Assembly (NCBI RefSeq): GCF_014858725.1
Contig: NZ_AQGV01000012.1
Location: 620,001-684,000, forward strand
DNA from: Pseudoalteromonas aurantia 208
GTDB lineage: Bacteria; Pseudomonadota; Gammaproteobacteria; Enterobacterales; Alteromonadaceae
Direction: 5' to 3'
DNA: 64,000 bases
This document shows, piece by piece, positions 9,440 through 16,673 of the stretch. The number at the start of each line of letters is the position of its first letter. Position 1 is the first letter of the stretch. The position numbers were made by a program, and so were the translations under genes. The notes under the pieces are model-generated. The model was given only the letters and a program-made list of their open reading frames with translations, was not told where the DNA came from and did not search any database.

Positions 9440-10629
9440 TAAAAGCAAATGAAGCGGGTGAAGTCGTAGGGCAGTTTACGATTCCGAGTAACATCCCTGC
9501 GGGTAGAAAGCGAGTGCAATTTGCAGGTGCGGGTAAGTCAAATGGCAGTGCCGTTTATACCGGTAGTGGCACGATTCGTGTTGATACCATGCGCCAAGTG
9601 AATACCATCGTAACTCAGCGCTATGATCCATTAGCACAAACATTTACTTTGGAACAAAGCCGCTTTATCGCGGCGGTTGAGTTGTGGTTTAAAGTAAAAG
9701 GCAAAGAAGCTGTACAGGTACAAATTAGAGAGGTAGTACAAGGGATACCAACCCAAAATGTGCTCGCGCAAACGAGCCTCGATAGTGTAGATATAAACTT
9801 AGGTGATGCGTCGACTCTGTTTCACTTTATGCCAGTGTATTTATTGGCAGGTCAAGAGTATGCGATTGTGGTGTTAACGGATGGGGCTGAACATGAAGTG
9901 GCCATATCGGAGCTAGGTCAGTTTGACCAACACACGGGTTGGGTTACCAGTCAGCCTTATCAAGTGGGTGTATTGCTATCATCAAGTAATGCCAGTACCT
10001 GGACCCCGCATCAAGAGCGAGATCTTACCTTCAGGTTAAAAGCTGCCAAATTCACACACACCACGCATAGCATTGACTTAGGAAATGTGACTGCACAAGG
10101 CATGACGGATGTGATGGCATTAGGTGTGGTTCAACGGCCTAATGCAGATACAGATGTTGAGTTTGAAATAAGCGCACAGGATGCATCATTCAGTACACGC
10201 AGATTGCAAGAGTGGCAGCCATCGCAGTTGCCAGCACCCTTTACAGGCCCAGTGAATGTCACTGCGCATTTAAGTGGTAGCAGTACAGTGAGCCCAATCG
10301 TGTTTGCTGATAGCCAATGTGCACAAGGGGTTGTTAGTCCATCGGCGGATTATATATCTCGTATTATTACATGTCGCAATGGGGGGAAATTTACGGTGAG
10401 CTTTGAAGTTAATTCACCCGCGACGGCGTCTGTACAAGTGATGGTTGAACAAGGCCAGCAATGGCAAGAGTTAACTCTGAGTGGCGCACAAGAACTCGCA
10501 CAAAGTTGGCAGCAAAGAGACTATCAACTACCGCAAATTAACCAAGATAGCACACGAGTGAAATTAGTACTCAATGGCACCGCGTCAAGCCGGCCCAGAG
10601 TGCGTAATTTGAGGGCATTTTCAACCTAG
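9436..10629 (+). CDS. Phage tail/baseplate structural protein paired with DUF4815 protein
   Basis: A 397-aa product that overlaps the DUF4815 gene by four bases. It has YDPLAQTFTL near residue 60, a jelly-roll-like beta stretch to about residue 200, and a C-terminal beta-rich domain ending RPRVRNLRAFST. I associate this layout with proteins encoded just after DUF4815 in tailed phages, but I cannot name a family. A likely role is fibre scaffold or baseplate wedge component. Confidence 0.5.
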   Translation: MIKANEAGEVVGQFTIPSNIPAGRKRVQFAGAGKSNGSAVYTGSGTIRVDTMRQVNTIVTQRYDPLAQTFTLEQSRFIAAVELWFKVKGKEAVQVQIREVVQGIPTQNVLAQTSLDSVDINLGDASTLFHFMPVYLLAGQEYAIVVLTDGAEHEVAISELGQFDQHTGWVTSQPYQVGVLLSSSNASTWTPHQERDLTFRLKAAKFTHTTHSIDLGNVTAQGMTDVMALGVVQRPNADTDVEFEISAQDASFSTRRLQEWQPSQLPAPFTGPVNVTAHLSGSSTVSPIVFADSQCAQGVVSPSADYISRIITCRNGGKFTVSFEVNSPATASVQVMVEQGQQWQELTLSGAQELAQSWQQRDYQLPQINQDSTRVKLVLNGTASSRPRVRNLRAFST

Positions 10630-10637
10630 GAGGGTCA

Positions 10638-10955
10638 ATGACTGTTGACAATAAAACCCTACATCAAACATATCCATTACCACACCCAACCAATCAGCTA
10701 GACCAAGATGTGTTAAGGCTGGTTGAAGCATTAAAAGCCATTGACAGCAATGTTTACATGTTACAACAAGCTGACAATCAAGCAGAAGATGCACGAGAGA
10801 CACTGCGAAAAGCGTTGGAGGAGCAAGGTACTCGTATGCAGGCGCAGCAAGATAGCTTATCCGATAAACATGATGCTTTGTCAGACAAACACATCAAGCA
10901 AGCACGTAAACACAAGCTCAACCAAATACTGGGCGAATCAATTTTTCCACTTTAA
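10638..10955 (+). CDS. Small coiled-coil protein with fibre N-terminal motif
   Basis: A 105-aa product, with ribosome site AGGAGG upstream. The YPLPHPTNQLDQDVLRLVEA block at residues 11-30, followed by ALKAIDSN, is a pattern found at the start of several phage tail fibres. The rest is charged and heptad-like (QADNQAEDARETLRKALEEQ) with a short internal repeat (LSDKHDALSDKH). It probably links the following fibre (10965-12446) to the cassette's baseplate proteins. It could be a split-off fibre N-terminus. Confidence 0.5.
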   Translation: MTVDNKTLHQTYPLPHPTNQLDQDVLRLVEALKAIDSNVYMLQQADNQAEDARETLRKALEEQGTRMQAQQDSLSDKHDALSDKHIKQARKHKLNQILGESIFPL

Positions 10956-10964
10956 GAGGATATT

Positions 10965-12446
10965 ATGGCAACAATACAAAATGCCGTACAGGCCATGGTC
11001 GATAAACTGGTAGCTGATATGCAAGGCAGCACACCACTATCGGCAGAAGACCAAGCGTTAGTCAGTAATGCGATAACCAAATTAGCAGATAATGACAGAT
11101 TAGAAAAAGCCCTCGTAGCGGTTGCAGAGGAGCATTTAGATGTTGCGACGCAGGAGTTAAAACAAGCGACGAGTAACAATACATCAACGATGGTAAACGC
11201 AACGCAGTCGGTGAATAATGCAACCAATACATTGGTCTCGCGCAGTGTGCAACTAAGCCAATTAGATAATATTACACCTGCGATTGAAAATATCACCAAG
11301 GTACAACAGCATGCCTCGGCAAGTTATGTAAAACCCTTGTTTGGTTTGACCAAATTAGAAACGCCAAGCACCAGCAGTACTAATGGACGCACAACAGCGG
11401 CATTTGCGATTTATGATAGTTCAGGTGAAACGCACCTTGTGCGACCAAGCTACACGGCAAATAATACTCACGAGCAAAGTCGAATTGAGTTTTTGACCTT
11501 GAGTGATGATGCCAGTCATAAAACAGCACATTTTACGAGCTTTGTTTATAATAATGCCTTTGAACAAAACCCGACGAGTAAAATATTTCAGTATGGTTCA
11601 TCAGCATTTTTACCTTTGGCATTAAAAGAACAACCGAATGATGTTAAATATGAAGTGGTATTCAGCTCGCAAGACTCAGTCAGTTCGTCAGTAAATGATT
11701 ACGGCGGTATTTTTTGTAAAACAGCTGGGTTTAATTCGATTACTAAACCCAAAAAGGACGTTAATGCGGTGGATCAATGGGGCATAACCACGACAACGAA
11801 TCACGGGTATCAGACGACAGGTGTTTTGTACGACAACAAAAAGCACTGCTTGGTAGTCGTTGATGAGGGGACGTCGTTATTGATTGAAAAGTACCGTGAC
11901 GGCAATAACATTACCGCAATCTCGATCCCTGATGCCACGGCATTGCAAAACTATGTAAATTCTGGTGATTTCACTTGCGTTAATTTTATATTTAACACGT
12001 TATTACATCCATATGGAATAAGTAGGTATAACCATGCAGAAGGTGCGATGAGTTCATATGCACAAAATTATCATGGCTATTTTGGTATTCTCAATGGAGT
12101 AACTAAAATGGGTCATAATAAATACAGTGCGCATTACCGTTTTACTGAAGAAAAGAAATTAGAACCACTCAATTTATTTTTTACCAGTAATTCAGAACCC
12201 TATAAAACAAGCAATGCAAATGGCACTCAAAATAGTGAAGGTGAAGTAACGATTGCTTTGCAAAGTATGGCAGGCGAGTTGTTAGGCATGTATCAATATA
12301 AATCAAAACCAGATCACGTTGGCTATCAAGGGGGAATAATGGCCGTTGCCATAAATTGTATTAACCCGTATTCAAATGTGGGTATTTTGAACGAGCACTA
12401 TTTACATAATCAGTATGGTTTAGGCCGAACTTGCAGAGCGTTTTAG
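10965..12446 (+). CDS. Tail fibre protein of DUF4815 cassette
   Basis: A 493-aa product with ribosome site AGAGGA upstream. Residues 1-115 are helical and coiled-coil-like, with repeated Asn/Thr/Ala heptads (SNNTSTMVNATQSVNNATNT). From about residue 120 to the end the sequence is a Gly/Ser/Tyr/Asn-rich beta domain typical of fibre tips. It follows the small linker protein and precedes a small partner (12456-12884), the usual fibre/chaperone order. It is unrelated by eye to the long fibre at 2370-5723, so the particle may carry distinct receptor specificities. Confidence 0.6.
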   Translation: MATIQNAVQAMVDKLVADMQGSTPLSAEDQALVSNAITKLADNDRLEKALVAVAEEHLDVATQELKQATSNNTSTMVNATQSVNNATNTLVSRSVQLSQLDNITPAIENITKVQQHASASYVKPLFGLTKLETPSTSSTNGRTTAAFAIYDSSGETHLVRPSYTANNTHEQSRIEFLTLSDDASHKTAHFTSFVYNNAFEQNPTSKIFQYGSSAFLPLALKEQPNDVKYEVVFSSQDSVSSSVNDYGGIFCKTAGFNSITKPKKDVNAVDQWGITTTTNHGYQTTGVLYDNKKHCLVVVDEGTSLLIEKYRDGNNITAISIPDATALQNYVNSGDFTCVNFIFNTLLHPYGISRYNHAEGAMSSYAQNYHGYFGILNGVTKMGHNKYSAHYRFTEEKKLEPLNLFFTSNSEPYKTSNANGTQNSEGEVTIALQSMAGELLGMYQYKSKPDHVGYQGGIMAVAINCINPYSNVGILNEHYLHNQYGLGRTCRAF

Positions 12447-12455
12447 GAGTAAAAT

Positions 12456-12884
12456 ATGAGTTGTTATTATAATGAAATTCAAGGTATGTGTATTGAAGGA
12501 AATTTCTGGCAAGTGAACCCTGATACGGGAACTAATTGGACTGCGGAATCTGCCGCCGAATATACAGCGAGTTACGAGCCGAAAGAGATAGATCAACTAC
12601 AAGTGCATAAAGGCGAGGCAGTTGAAAGAATTAAAGCCTCGGTAGCTAAGCGTTTAACAAGCACATTTTGGCGAATTGAAAGAGCCCAAGAGCGATTAGA
12701 ATTGGCTAAGTTAGGAGCTGATGATACTGTAATTATGGAGGCTACAGAGCATTTAAAACTTGAATTATTAGCTAGAGAAAAACTGAGAGAAGCAAGTAAC
12801 TTAGCTGAGCAAGATGTTATTGATATAACAAACATCGATGCATTGAACTTATTCAACTTCATCCCCGATGAATATCTAACATAA
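12456..12884 (+). CDS. Small protein downstream of fibre, candidate fibre assembly chaperone
   Basis: A 142-aa protein with ribosome site AGGAG upstream. It starts MSCYYNEIQGMCIEGNFW and has a charged helical middle (KRLTSTFWRIERAQERLELA) and an acidic C-terminus. It is the last gene of the cassette, 9 bp after the fibre. Its size and place fit a fibre assembly factor, but no family motif was recognised. The stop codon abuts the first unit of the 12885-14632 repeat region. Confidence 0.45.
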   Translation: MSCYYNEIQGMCIEGNFWQVNPDTGTNWTAESAAEYTASYEPKEIDQLQVHKGEAVERIKASVAKRLTSTFWRIERAQERLELAKLGADDTVIMEATEHLKLELLAREKLREASNLAEQDVIDITNIDALNLFNFIPDEYLT

Positions 12885-12933
12885 CGGTCAGTATTGACCT
12901 GTTTTAAATGTTAAAAATCAGTAAGATACACCT

Positions 12934-13062
12934 ATGCTAGACAACAAGCTCAAAAGAGTTTGCTTTAGCATAGTGAGCTGATTTTAGGTTTGCTTACACA
13001 TCTCACTTGTCCAGATTAAAGCCGGTTTAGTGTACTCTCGAGTATGGCTAAATCGGCTTTTT
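12934..13062 (+). ncRNA. Candidate small RNA, copy 1
   Basis: A putative transcript of about 130 nt. Upstream are TTGACC (12894-12899) and TAAGAT (12922-12927). The 5' part folds as CTATGCTA...TAGCATAG (12932-12973). The 3' end is the terminator at 13018-13062. The same order is repeated in two further copies with few changes. The start is inferred from the -10-like box; expression is untested. Confidence 0.45.
13018..13062 (+). terminator. Intrinsic terminator, repeat unit 1
   Basis: AAAGCCGGTTTAG pairs with CTAAATCGGCTTT (12 of 13, the mismatch being a G-U pair) around a ~17-nt loop, followed by TT. It would end both the candidate small RNA and transcripts from the fibre operon. Confidence 0.75.
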
Positions 13063-13112
13063 GTTCTGTGCTGTGAATTTAGGCGCTGCGCTTATACGGT
13101 AAAACGGCAAAT

Positions 13113-13320
13113 GGATCCTGACCTGCGTCAGGAAGACGATGGAGTGAGGAAAAGCGCAGTGGCAGTAAAGCAACTGTTATCGTGCAAATATTTATCGTTA
13201 TGCAAACAACAGCCACCTTGTAAACGATGGTTATCACCATGTAAACAATAGCCACCTTATAAATGGTGGCTACCACCTTGAAATGCATACCTTCTTCGTC
13301 GCCCTGAACTTGATTCAGGG
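13113..13320. repeat. REPIN-like inverted REP pair 1
   Basis: GGATCCTGACCTGCGTCAGG at 13113-13132 (stem CCTGAC/GTCAGG) faces CCCTGAACTTGATTCAGGG at 13302-13320, with a GACG/CGTC flank pointing inward on each side. Two REP-like palindromes in opposite orientation about 170 bp apart match the REPIN layout. Confidence 0.55.
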
Positions 13321-13446
13321 TTTAGTGAAGATAACGACATACAGATAAACACATTCAAAATGGTTTGTTTAAGCGAATCATTCTGAATGTTTTGAGAGGG
13401 CCAGCATTGACCTGTTTTCAACGCTAAAAATCAGTAAGATACACCT

Positions 13447-13575
13447 ATGCTAGACAACAAGCTCAAAAGAGTTTGCTTTAGCATAGTGCGCTGATTTTAG
13501 GTTTGCTTACACATCTCACCTGTCCAGACTAAAGCCGGTTTAGTGCACTTTTGAGTATGGCTAAATTGGCTTTTT
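13447..13575 (+). ncRNA. Candidate small RNA, copy 2
   Basis: This second copy has the same architecture: TTGACC at 13407-13412, TAAGAT at 13435-13440, the same 5' stem, and a terminator at 13531-13575. It is nearly identical to copy 3 in the upstream box. Confidence 0.45.
13531..13575 (+). terminator. Intrinsic terminator, repeat unit 2
   Basis: The same AAAGCCGGTTTAG stem as in unit 1, with the right arm CTAAATTGGCTTT carrying one C-to-T change that still allows G-U pairing, followed by TT. Confidence 0.7.
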
Positions 13576-13617
13576 GTTCTGTGCTGTGAATTTAAGCGCT
13601 GCGGTAAAACGGTAAAT

Positions 13618-13864
13618 GGATCCTGACCTGCGTCAGGAAGACGATGGAGTTGGGTGAAGCGCAGTGGCAGTAAAGCAACTGTTATCGTGCAAATATTTAT
13701 CGTTATGAAAACAACAGCCACCTTGTAAACGATGGTTATCACCATGCAAACAACGGTCCCCTTATAAATGATGGTTATCACCATGCAAACAACGGTCCCC
13801 TTATAAATGATGGCTACCACCTTGAAATGCATACCTTCTTCGTCGCCCTGAACTTGATTCAGGG
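13618..13864. repeat. REPIN-like inverted REP pair 2
   Basis: REP palindrome at 13618-13637 and inverted partner at 13846-13864. The spacer contains the 39-bp tandem repeat with ATGGT-TATC-ACCAT hairpins. Confidence 0.55.
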
Positions 13865-13917
13865 TTTAGTGGGTTTGAGCGTTATTGTGGAGTTCAACAT
13901 CAACGATAACGTAATCT

Positions 13918-14127
13918 GGATCCTGACCTGCGTCAGGAAGACGATGGAGTTGGGTGAAGCGCAGTGGCAGTAAAGCAACTGTTATCGTGCAAATATTTAT
14001 CGTTATGAAAACAACAGCCACCTTGTAAACGATGGTTATCACTATGCAAAGCAACTGTCACCATTATAAATGGTGGCTATCACCTTGAAATGCATACCTT
14101 CTTCGTCTCCCTGAACTTGCTTCAGGG
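13918..14127. repeat. REPIN-like inverted REP pair 3
   Basis: REP palindrome at 13918-13937 and inverted partner at 14109-14127. This pair is an extra copy inside unit 2 and lacks a preceding small-RNA segment. Confidence 0.55.
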
Positions 14128-14253
14128 TCTAGTGAAGATAACGACATACAGATAAACACATTCAAAATGGTTTGTTTAAGCGAATCATTCTGAATGTTTT
14201 GAGAGGGTCAGCATTGACCTGTTTTCAACGCTAAAAATCAGTAAGATACACCT

Positions 14254-14381
14254 ATGCTAGACAACAAGCTCAAAAGAGTTTGCTTTAGCATAGTGCGCTG
14301 ATTTTAGGTTTTCTAAACATCTCACTTGTCCAGATTAAAGCCGGTTTAGTGTACTTTCGAGTATGGTTAAATCGGCTTTTT
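14254..14381 (+). ncRNA. Candidate small RNA, copy 3
   Basis: TTGACC at 14214-14219, TAAGAT at 14242-14247, the conserved CTATGCTA/TAGCATAG stem, and a terminator at 14337-14381. Confidence 0.45.
14337..14381 (+). terminator. Intrinsic terminator, repeat unit 3
   Basis: AAAGCCGGTTTAG with right arm TTAAATCGGCTTT and a T-run. It is the third copy of the same terminator. Confidence 0.7.
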
Positions 14382-14423
14382 GTTCTATGATGTGAATTTA
14401 AGCGTTTTGCTTATATGGTAAAT

Positions 14424-14554
14424 GGATCCTGACCTGCGTCAGGAATACGATGGAGTGGGGTGAAGAGTAGTGACAGTAGTGCAACTGTCATCGAGCAAAT
14501 TATCTATCACCTTGAAGTACATATCTTCTTCGTCTCCCTGAACTTGCTTCAGGG
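14424..14554. repeat. REPIN-like inverted REP pair 4
   Basis: REP palindrome at 14424-14443 and inverted partner CCCTGAACTTGCTTCAGGG at 14536-14554. The spacer is the shortest of the four pairs. Confidence 0.55.
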
Positions 14555-14640
14555 TCTAGTGAAGATAACGACATACAAATAAACACATTCAAAATGATTT
14601 GTTTAAGCGAATCATTCTGAATGTTTTTAAACGGTCAGCA

Positions 14641-14817
14641 TTGACCTGTTTCAAACCGTAAAAATCGGTAATATATACCTAAGCTGGTTAATCAAAGAAA
14701 AGATATACAGTGTTGTTATTAATCAATAATAACTCGTTTTACATAGATTCCAACTCCACCAATTAAGCCTACACAGTGTGTAGGCTTTTTTATTGGTGCT
14801 AATTGAAGGTGCTGCAG
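14641..14817 (+). promoter_or_regulatory. Leader of baseplate operon with fourth copy of upstream box
   Basis: TTGACC (14641-14646) and TAATAT (14669-14674) are again 22 bp apart, as in the three repeat units, but here the downstream sequence is different. The leader contains an imperfect palindrome GTTATTAATCAATAATAAC (about 14714-14732) and the terminator at 14765-14791, only 27 bp before the first baseplate ATG. The 22-bp spacing is too long for an ordinary sigma-70 promoter, so activator dependence is inferred. Confidence 0.4.
14765..14791 (+). terminator. Terminator/attenuator in front of baseplate operon
   Basis: A perfect 10-bp stem AAGCCTACAC/GTGTAGGCTT with an AGT loop and trailing T-run. 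There is almost no room for a promoter between it and the J gene, so either the operon is read through it or it acts as an attenuator. Confidence 0.8.
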
Positions 14818-15735
14818 ATGAATATGTTTAATCTACTCGATATGTCAAAAGTACCATTGCCCGATAGCATCACGGTGTTGGACTATGAACAAAAACTTAA
14901 AGCGCTAAAAGAAAAGCTCTTAGTAAAACACCCTGAATTTTCAGATGCGCTGACCTTAGAATCAGAGCCATTGGCCATCATGCTAGAAATGATGGCGTAT
15001 CAAGCTTTGTTATTTGATGGCAAAGTGAATGATGCCATAAAAGGTAATATGTTAGCTTCGGCGACAGGCAATGATTTAGATGCTATTGCGGCGCGATATA
15101 ACTTATCTCGCCAAGCTGCGAACTCAAATATTCATGAAAAAGAAAGCGATACGCGTTTTAGGCGTCGTATTCAAATGGTATTTGAAGGATTAAACACCGC
15201 AGGAAGTAAGCAAGCATATCAGTTTCATGCTTTATCAGCTGACCCTCGGGTAAAAGATGTGTATGTACATAGTCCGCAACCTTGCGCTGTGGAACTCACC
15301 GTATTGAGCCATGAAGGGCACGGTTTACCCTCTACAGAATTAGTTGAAAAGTTACGCAATCATTTTGGTTTATTGCCCGATGGCAGTGGGCCAAGTGAAG
15401 AGGCGTCAAAAGTGAGGCCATTGGGCGATAAAGTGTCGATTTTTACCCCAAATGTTGTGCCGTATCATATTGAGGTTAACTTAGTAATTGCTCCCGGGCC
15501 TTCGGCATCAAGTGTTGAGGCGACGGTTAAAGCGGCGCTTGATGAATATATTGCACAGCAAACTTTATTAGGGCGAGACATTAGCCAAATGGGGCTCTTT
15601 AGCGCTATTAATCAGCCAGGTGTTGAAAATGGCCAAGTATTAAGCCCAAGTACAGATGTACCAATATCTGCCGACTCAGTCGCACACTGCACAGGTATGG
15701 TGATTAATGCATCGGTGCGCCGAGGTGATGAATGA
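14818..15735 (+). CDS. Baseplate assembly protein J (P2 gpJ family)
   Basis: A 305-aa protein starting MNMFNLLDMSKVPLPDS, with AAGG nine bases upstream; a TTG at 14803 is less likely. Its length is close to P2 gpJ. Family-like features are SEPLAIMLEMMAYQALL near residue 60, LASATGNDLDAIAARYNL near residue 90, and a central VYVHSP strand. J proteins form the outer wedge of the contractile-tail baseplate. The 3' end overlaps the I gene by four bases (ATGA), as expected for J-I coupling. Confidence 0.85.
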   Translation: MNMFNLLDMSKVPLPDSITVLDYEQKLKALKEKLLVKHPEFSDALTLESEPLAIMLEMMAYQALLFDGKVNDAIKGNMLASATGNDLDAIAARYNLSRQAANSNIHEKESDTRFRRRIQMVFEGLNTAGSKQAYQFHALSADPRVKDVYVHSPQPCAVELTVLSHEGHGLPSTELVEKLRNHFGLLPDGSGPSEEASKVRPLGDKVSIFTPNVVPYHIEVNLVIAPGPSASSVEATVKAALDEYIAQQTLLGRDISQMGLFSAINQPGVENGQVLSPSTDVPISADSVAHCTGMVINASVRRGDE

Positions 15736-16673
15736 GTGACTTCAAAGCATTACCTGATCTGTTGCCACATAATGCCTCAATGTTGATGCGCTCACTTGCT
15801 GAGTTATTGACTTACCCTGATAAATCACAGTTATTAAAGCACATTTGGCACCCACAGGATTGCCCTGCAGAGCTATTACCTTGGCTTGCTTGGGCGTTGT
15901 CGGTAGATGATTGGAATGATGCGTGGTCTGAACACACTAAACGGAAAGTGATTGATGATGCGTTTGTCGTCCATCAATTTAAAGCGACGCCGTTTGCCTT
16001 AAAAAAAGCATTAGACAGTTTAAATATTGAAACCGATATTCATGAGTGGTGGCATCAAATAGATGCGCAGCCCGGCACCATCTTGGTTAACGCGATGGTG
16101 AACCAAAACCTCGACAGTAACGAGGAAGGGTTATTGACCAAAGCAATGCTTGCGCAAGTAAAGCGCATTATTGATACCGTTAAACGCGCTTCAATTCATG
16201 TCGAAGTGCAGTTGGGCATTTCGTTAAAAGAACAATTTGGTATGGGAATACATGCCAGTGCAGGGACGGGATTATTCTCCAAGGAAGGCGTATTCAACGG
16301 GGTACGGCCGGATGCGGGGTATGTTGATTTAGCCGCGTCGCTTAACGCTCAACCCGGTATTGGGTCTTTGCAACAACAAGGTGACTTTAACGGCGTGACG
16401 CCGAATGACACTGAGGCAACGCTTGGCGCTGTACTTACGGGTCAAAAAGGGATTGGCGCGTTAGAGCATAGTCTTGATATGACGGGGGTGGTGCCAAATG
16501 TAATGGCCGCAGATTTAAACCTATACGGCTATGGTCAAGTAAATATTGCCGCAATGGAGGCGCAAGCGAGCTGGAAAGGTGTATGGCCAGAGTCATGTAC
16601 AGCCACTTCAGTGGTGTCAGCTGCATTATCTCAACTTCAACTTACTTATTTTACTCTACAAGGAGCGACGTAA
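15732..16673 (+). CDS. Tail protein I (P2 gpI family) with C-terminal repeats
   Basis: A 313-aa protein. The N-terminal ~160 residues match the gpI family (LLPHNASMLMRSLAELL, then HIWHPQDCPAELLPWLAWAL and TPFALKKALDSL). P2 gpI itself is about 176 aa. The extra C-terminus consists of about four degenerate 30-35-residue repeats with the pattern G(I/L)-x-(A/S)-L...(F/M)-x-G-V-x-P (FNGVRP, FNGVTP, MTGVVP, WKGVWP). gpI sits at the baseplate edge where fibres attach, so the repeats may be an extended fibre-docking surface. It is followed with no gap by the collar gene. Confidence 0.85.
   Translation: MSDFKALPDLLPHNASMLMRSLAELLTYPDKSQLLKHIWHPQDCPAELLPWLAWALSVDDWNDAWSEHTKRKVIDDAFVVHQFKATPFALKKALDSLNIETDIHEWWHQIDAQPGTILVNAMVNQNLDSNEEGLLTKAMLAQVKRIIDTVKRASIHVEVQLGISLKEQFGMGIHASAGTGLFSKEGVFNGVRPDAGYVDLAASLNAQPGIGSLQQQGDFNGVTPNDTEATLGAVLTGQKGIGALEHSLDMTGVVPNVMAADLNLYGYGQVNIAAMEAQASWKGVWPESCTATSVVSAALSQLQLTYFTLQGAT

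Larger units (their letters stand above)
12885..14632 (+). repeat. Long non-coding repeat region (three units plus partial fourth)
   Basis: Units begin near 12885, 13399 and 14206, and a partial fourth begins near 14633. Each full unit has, in order: TTGACC, 22 bp, TAAGAT, a stem built on CTATGCTA/TAGCATAG, a terminator (AAAGCCGGTTTAG/CTAAATCGGCTTT), a REP-like palindrome, short ATGGT-TATC-ACCAT-type hairpins, and an inverted REP-like palindrome. Three of the four REP pairs are followed by a CATTC...GAATG hairpin (13352-13389, 14159-14196, 14586-14623). Unit 2 has an extra internal duplication (13618-13864 and 13918-14127). A 39-bp tandem repeat lies at about 13727-13810. No coding capacity is credible. 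Confidence 0.8.

Noticed and set aside
13079..14054. Three similar minus-strand open frames (62-111 aa) with VVxIYK and VITIVYK-like repeats
   Set aside because: They are translations of the REP and short-hairpin repeats, start at the same repeat, lack ribosome sites and end arbitrarily. They are better explained as non-coding repeats.
12885..14632. CRISPR array
   Set aside because: Repeat units are hundreds of bases long with conserved interior; there are no regular short repeats with unique spacers and no cas genes.
14741..14763. ATTCCAACTCCACCA resembles the 3' end of tmRNA/tRNA, a possible attachment-site remnant
   Set aside because: No T-arm stem or other tRNA part is present, no second copy was seen in the window, and it sits in the middle of the tail cluster.
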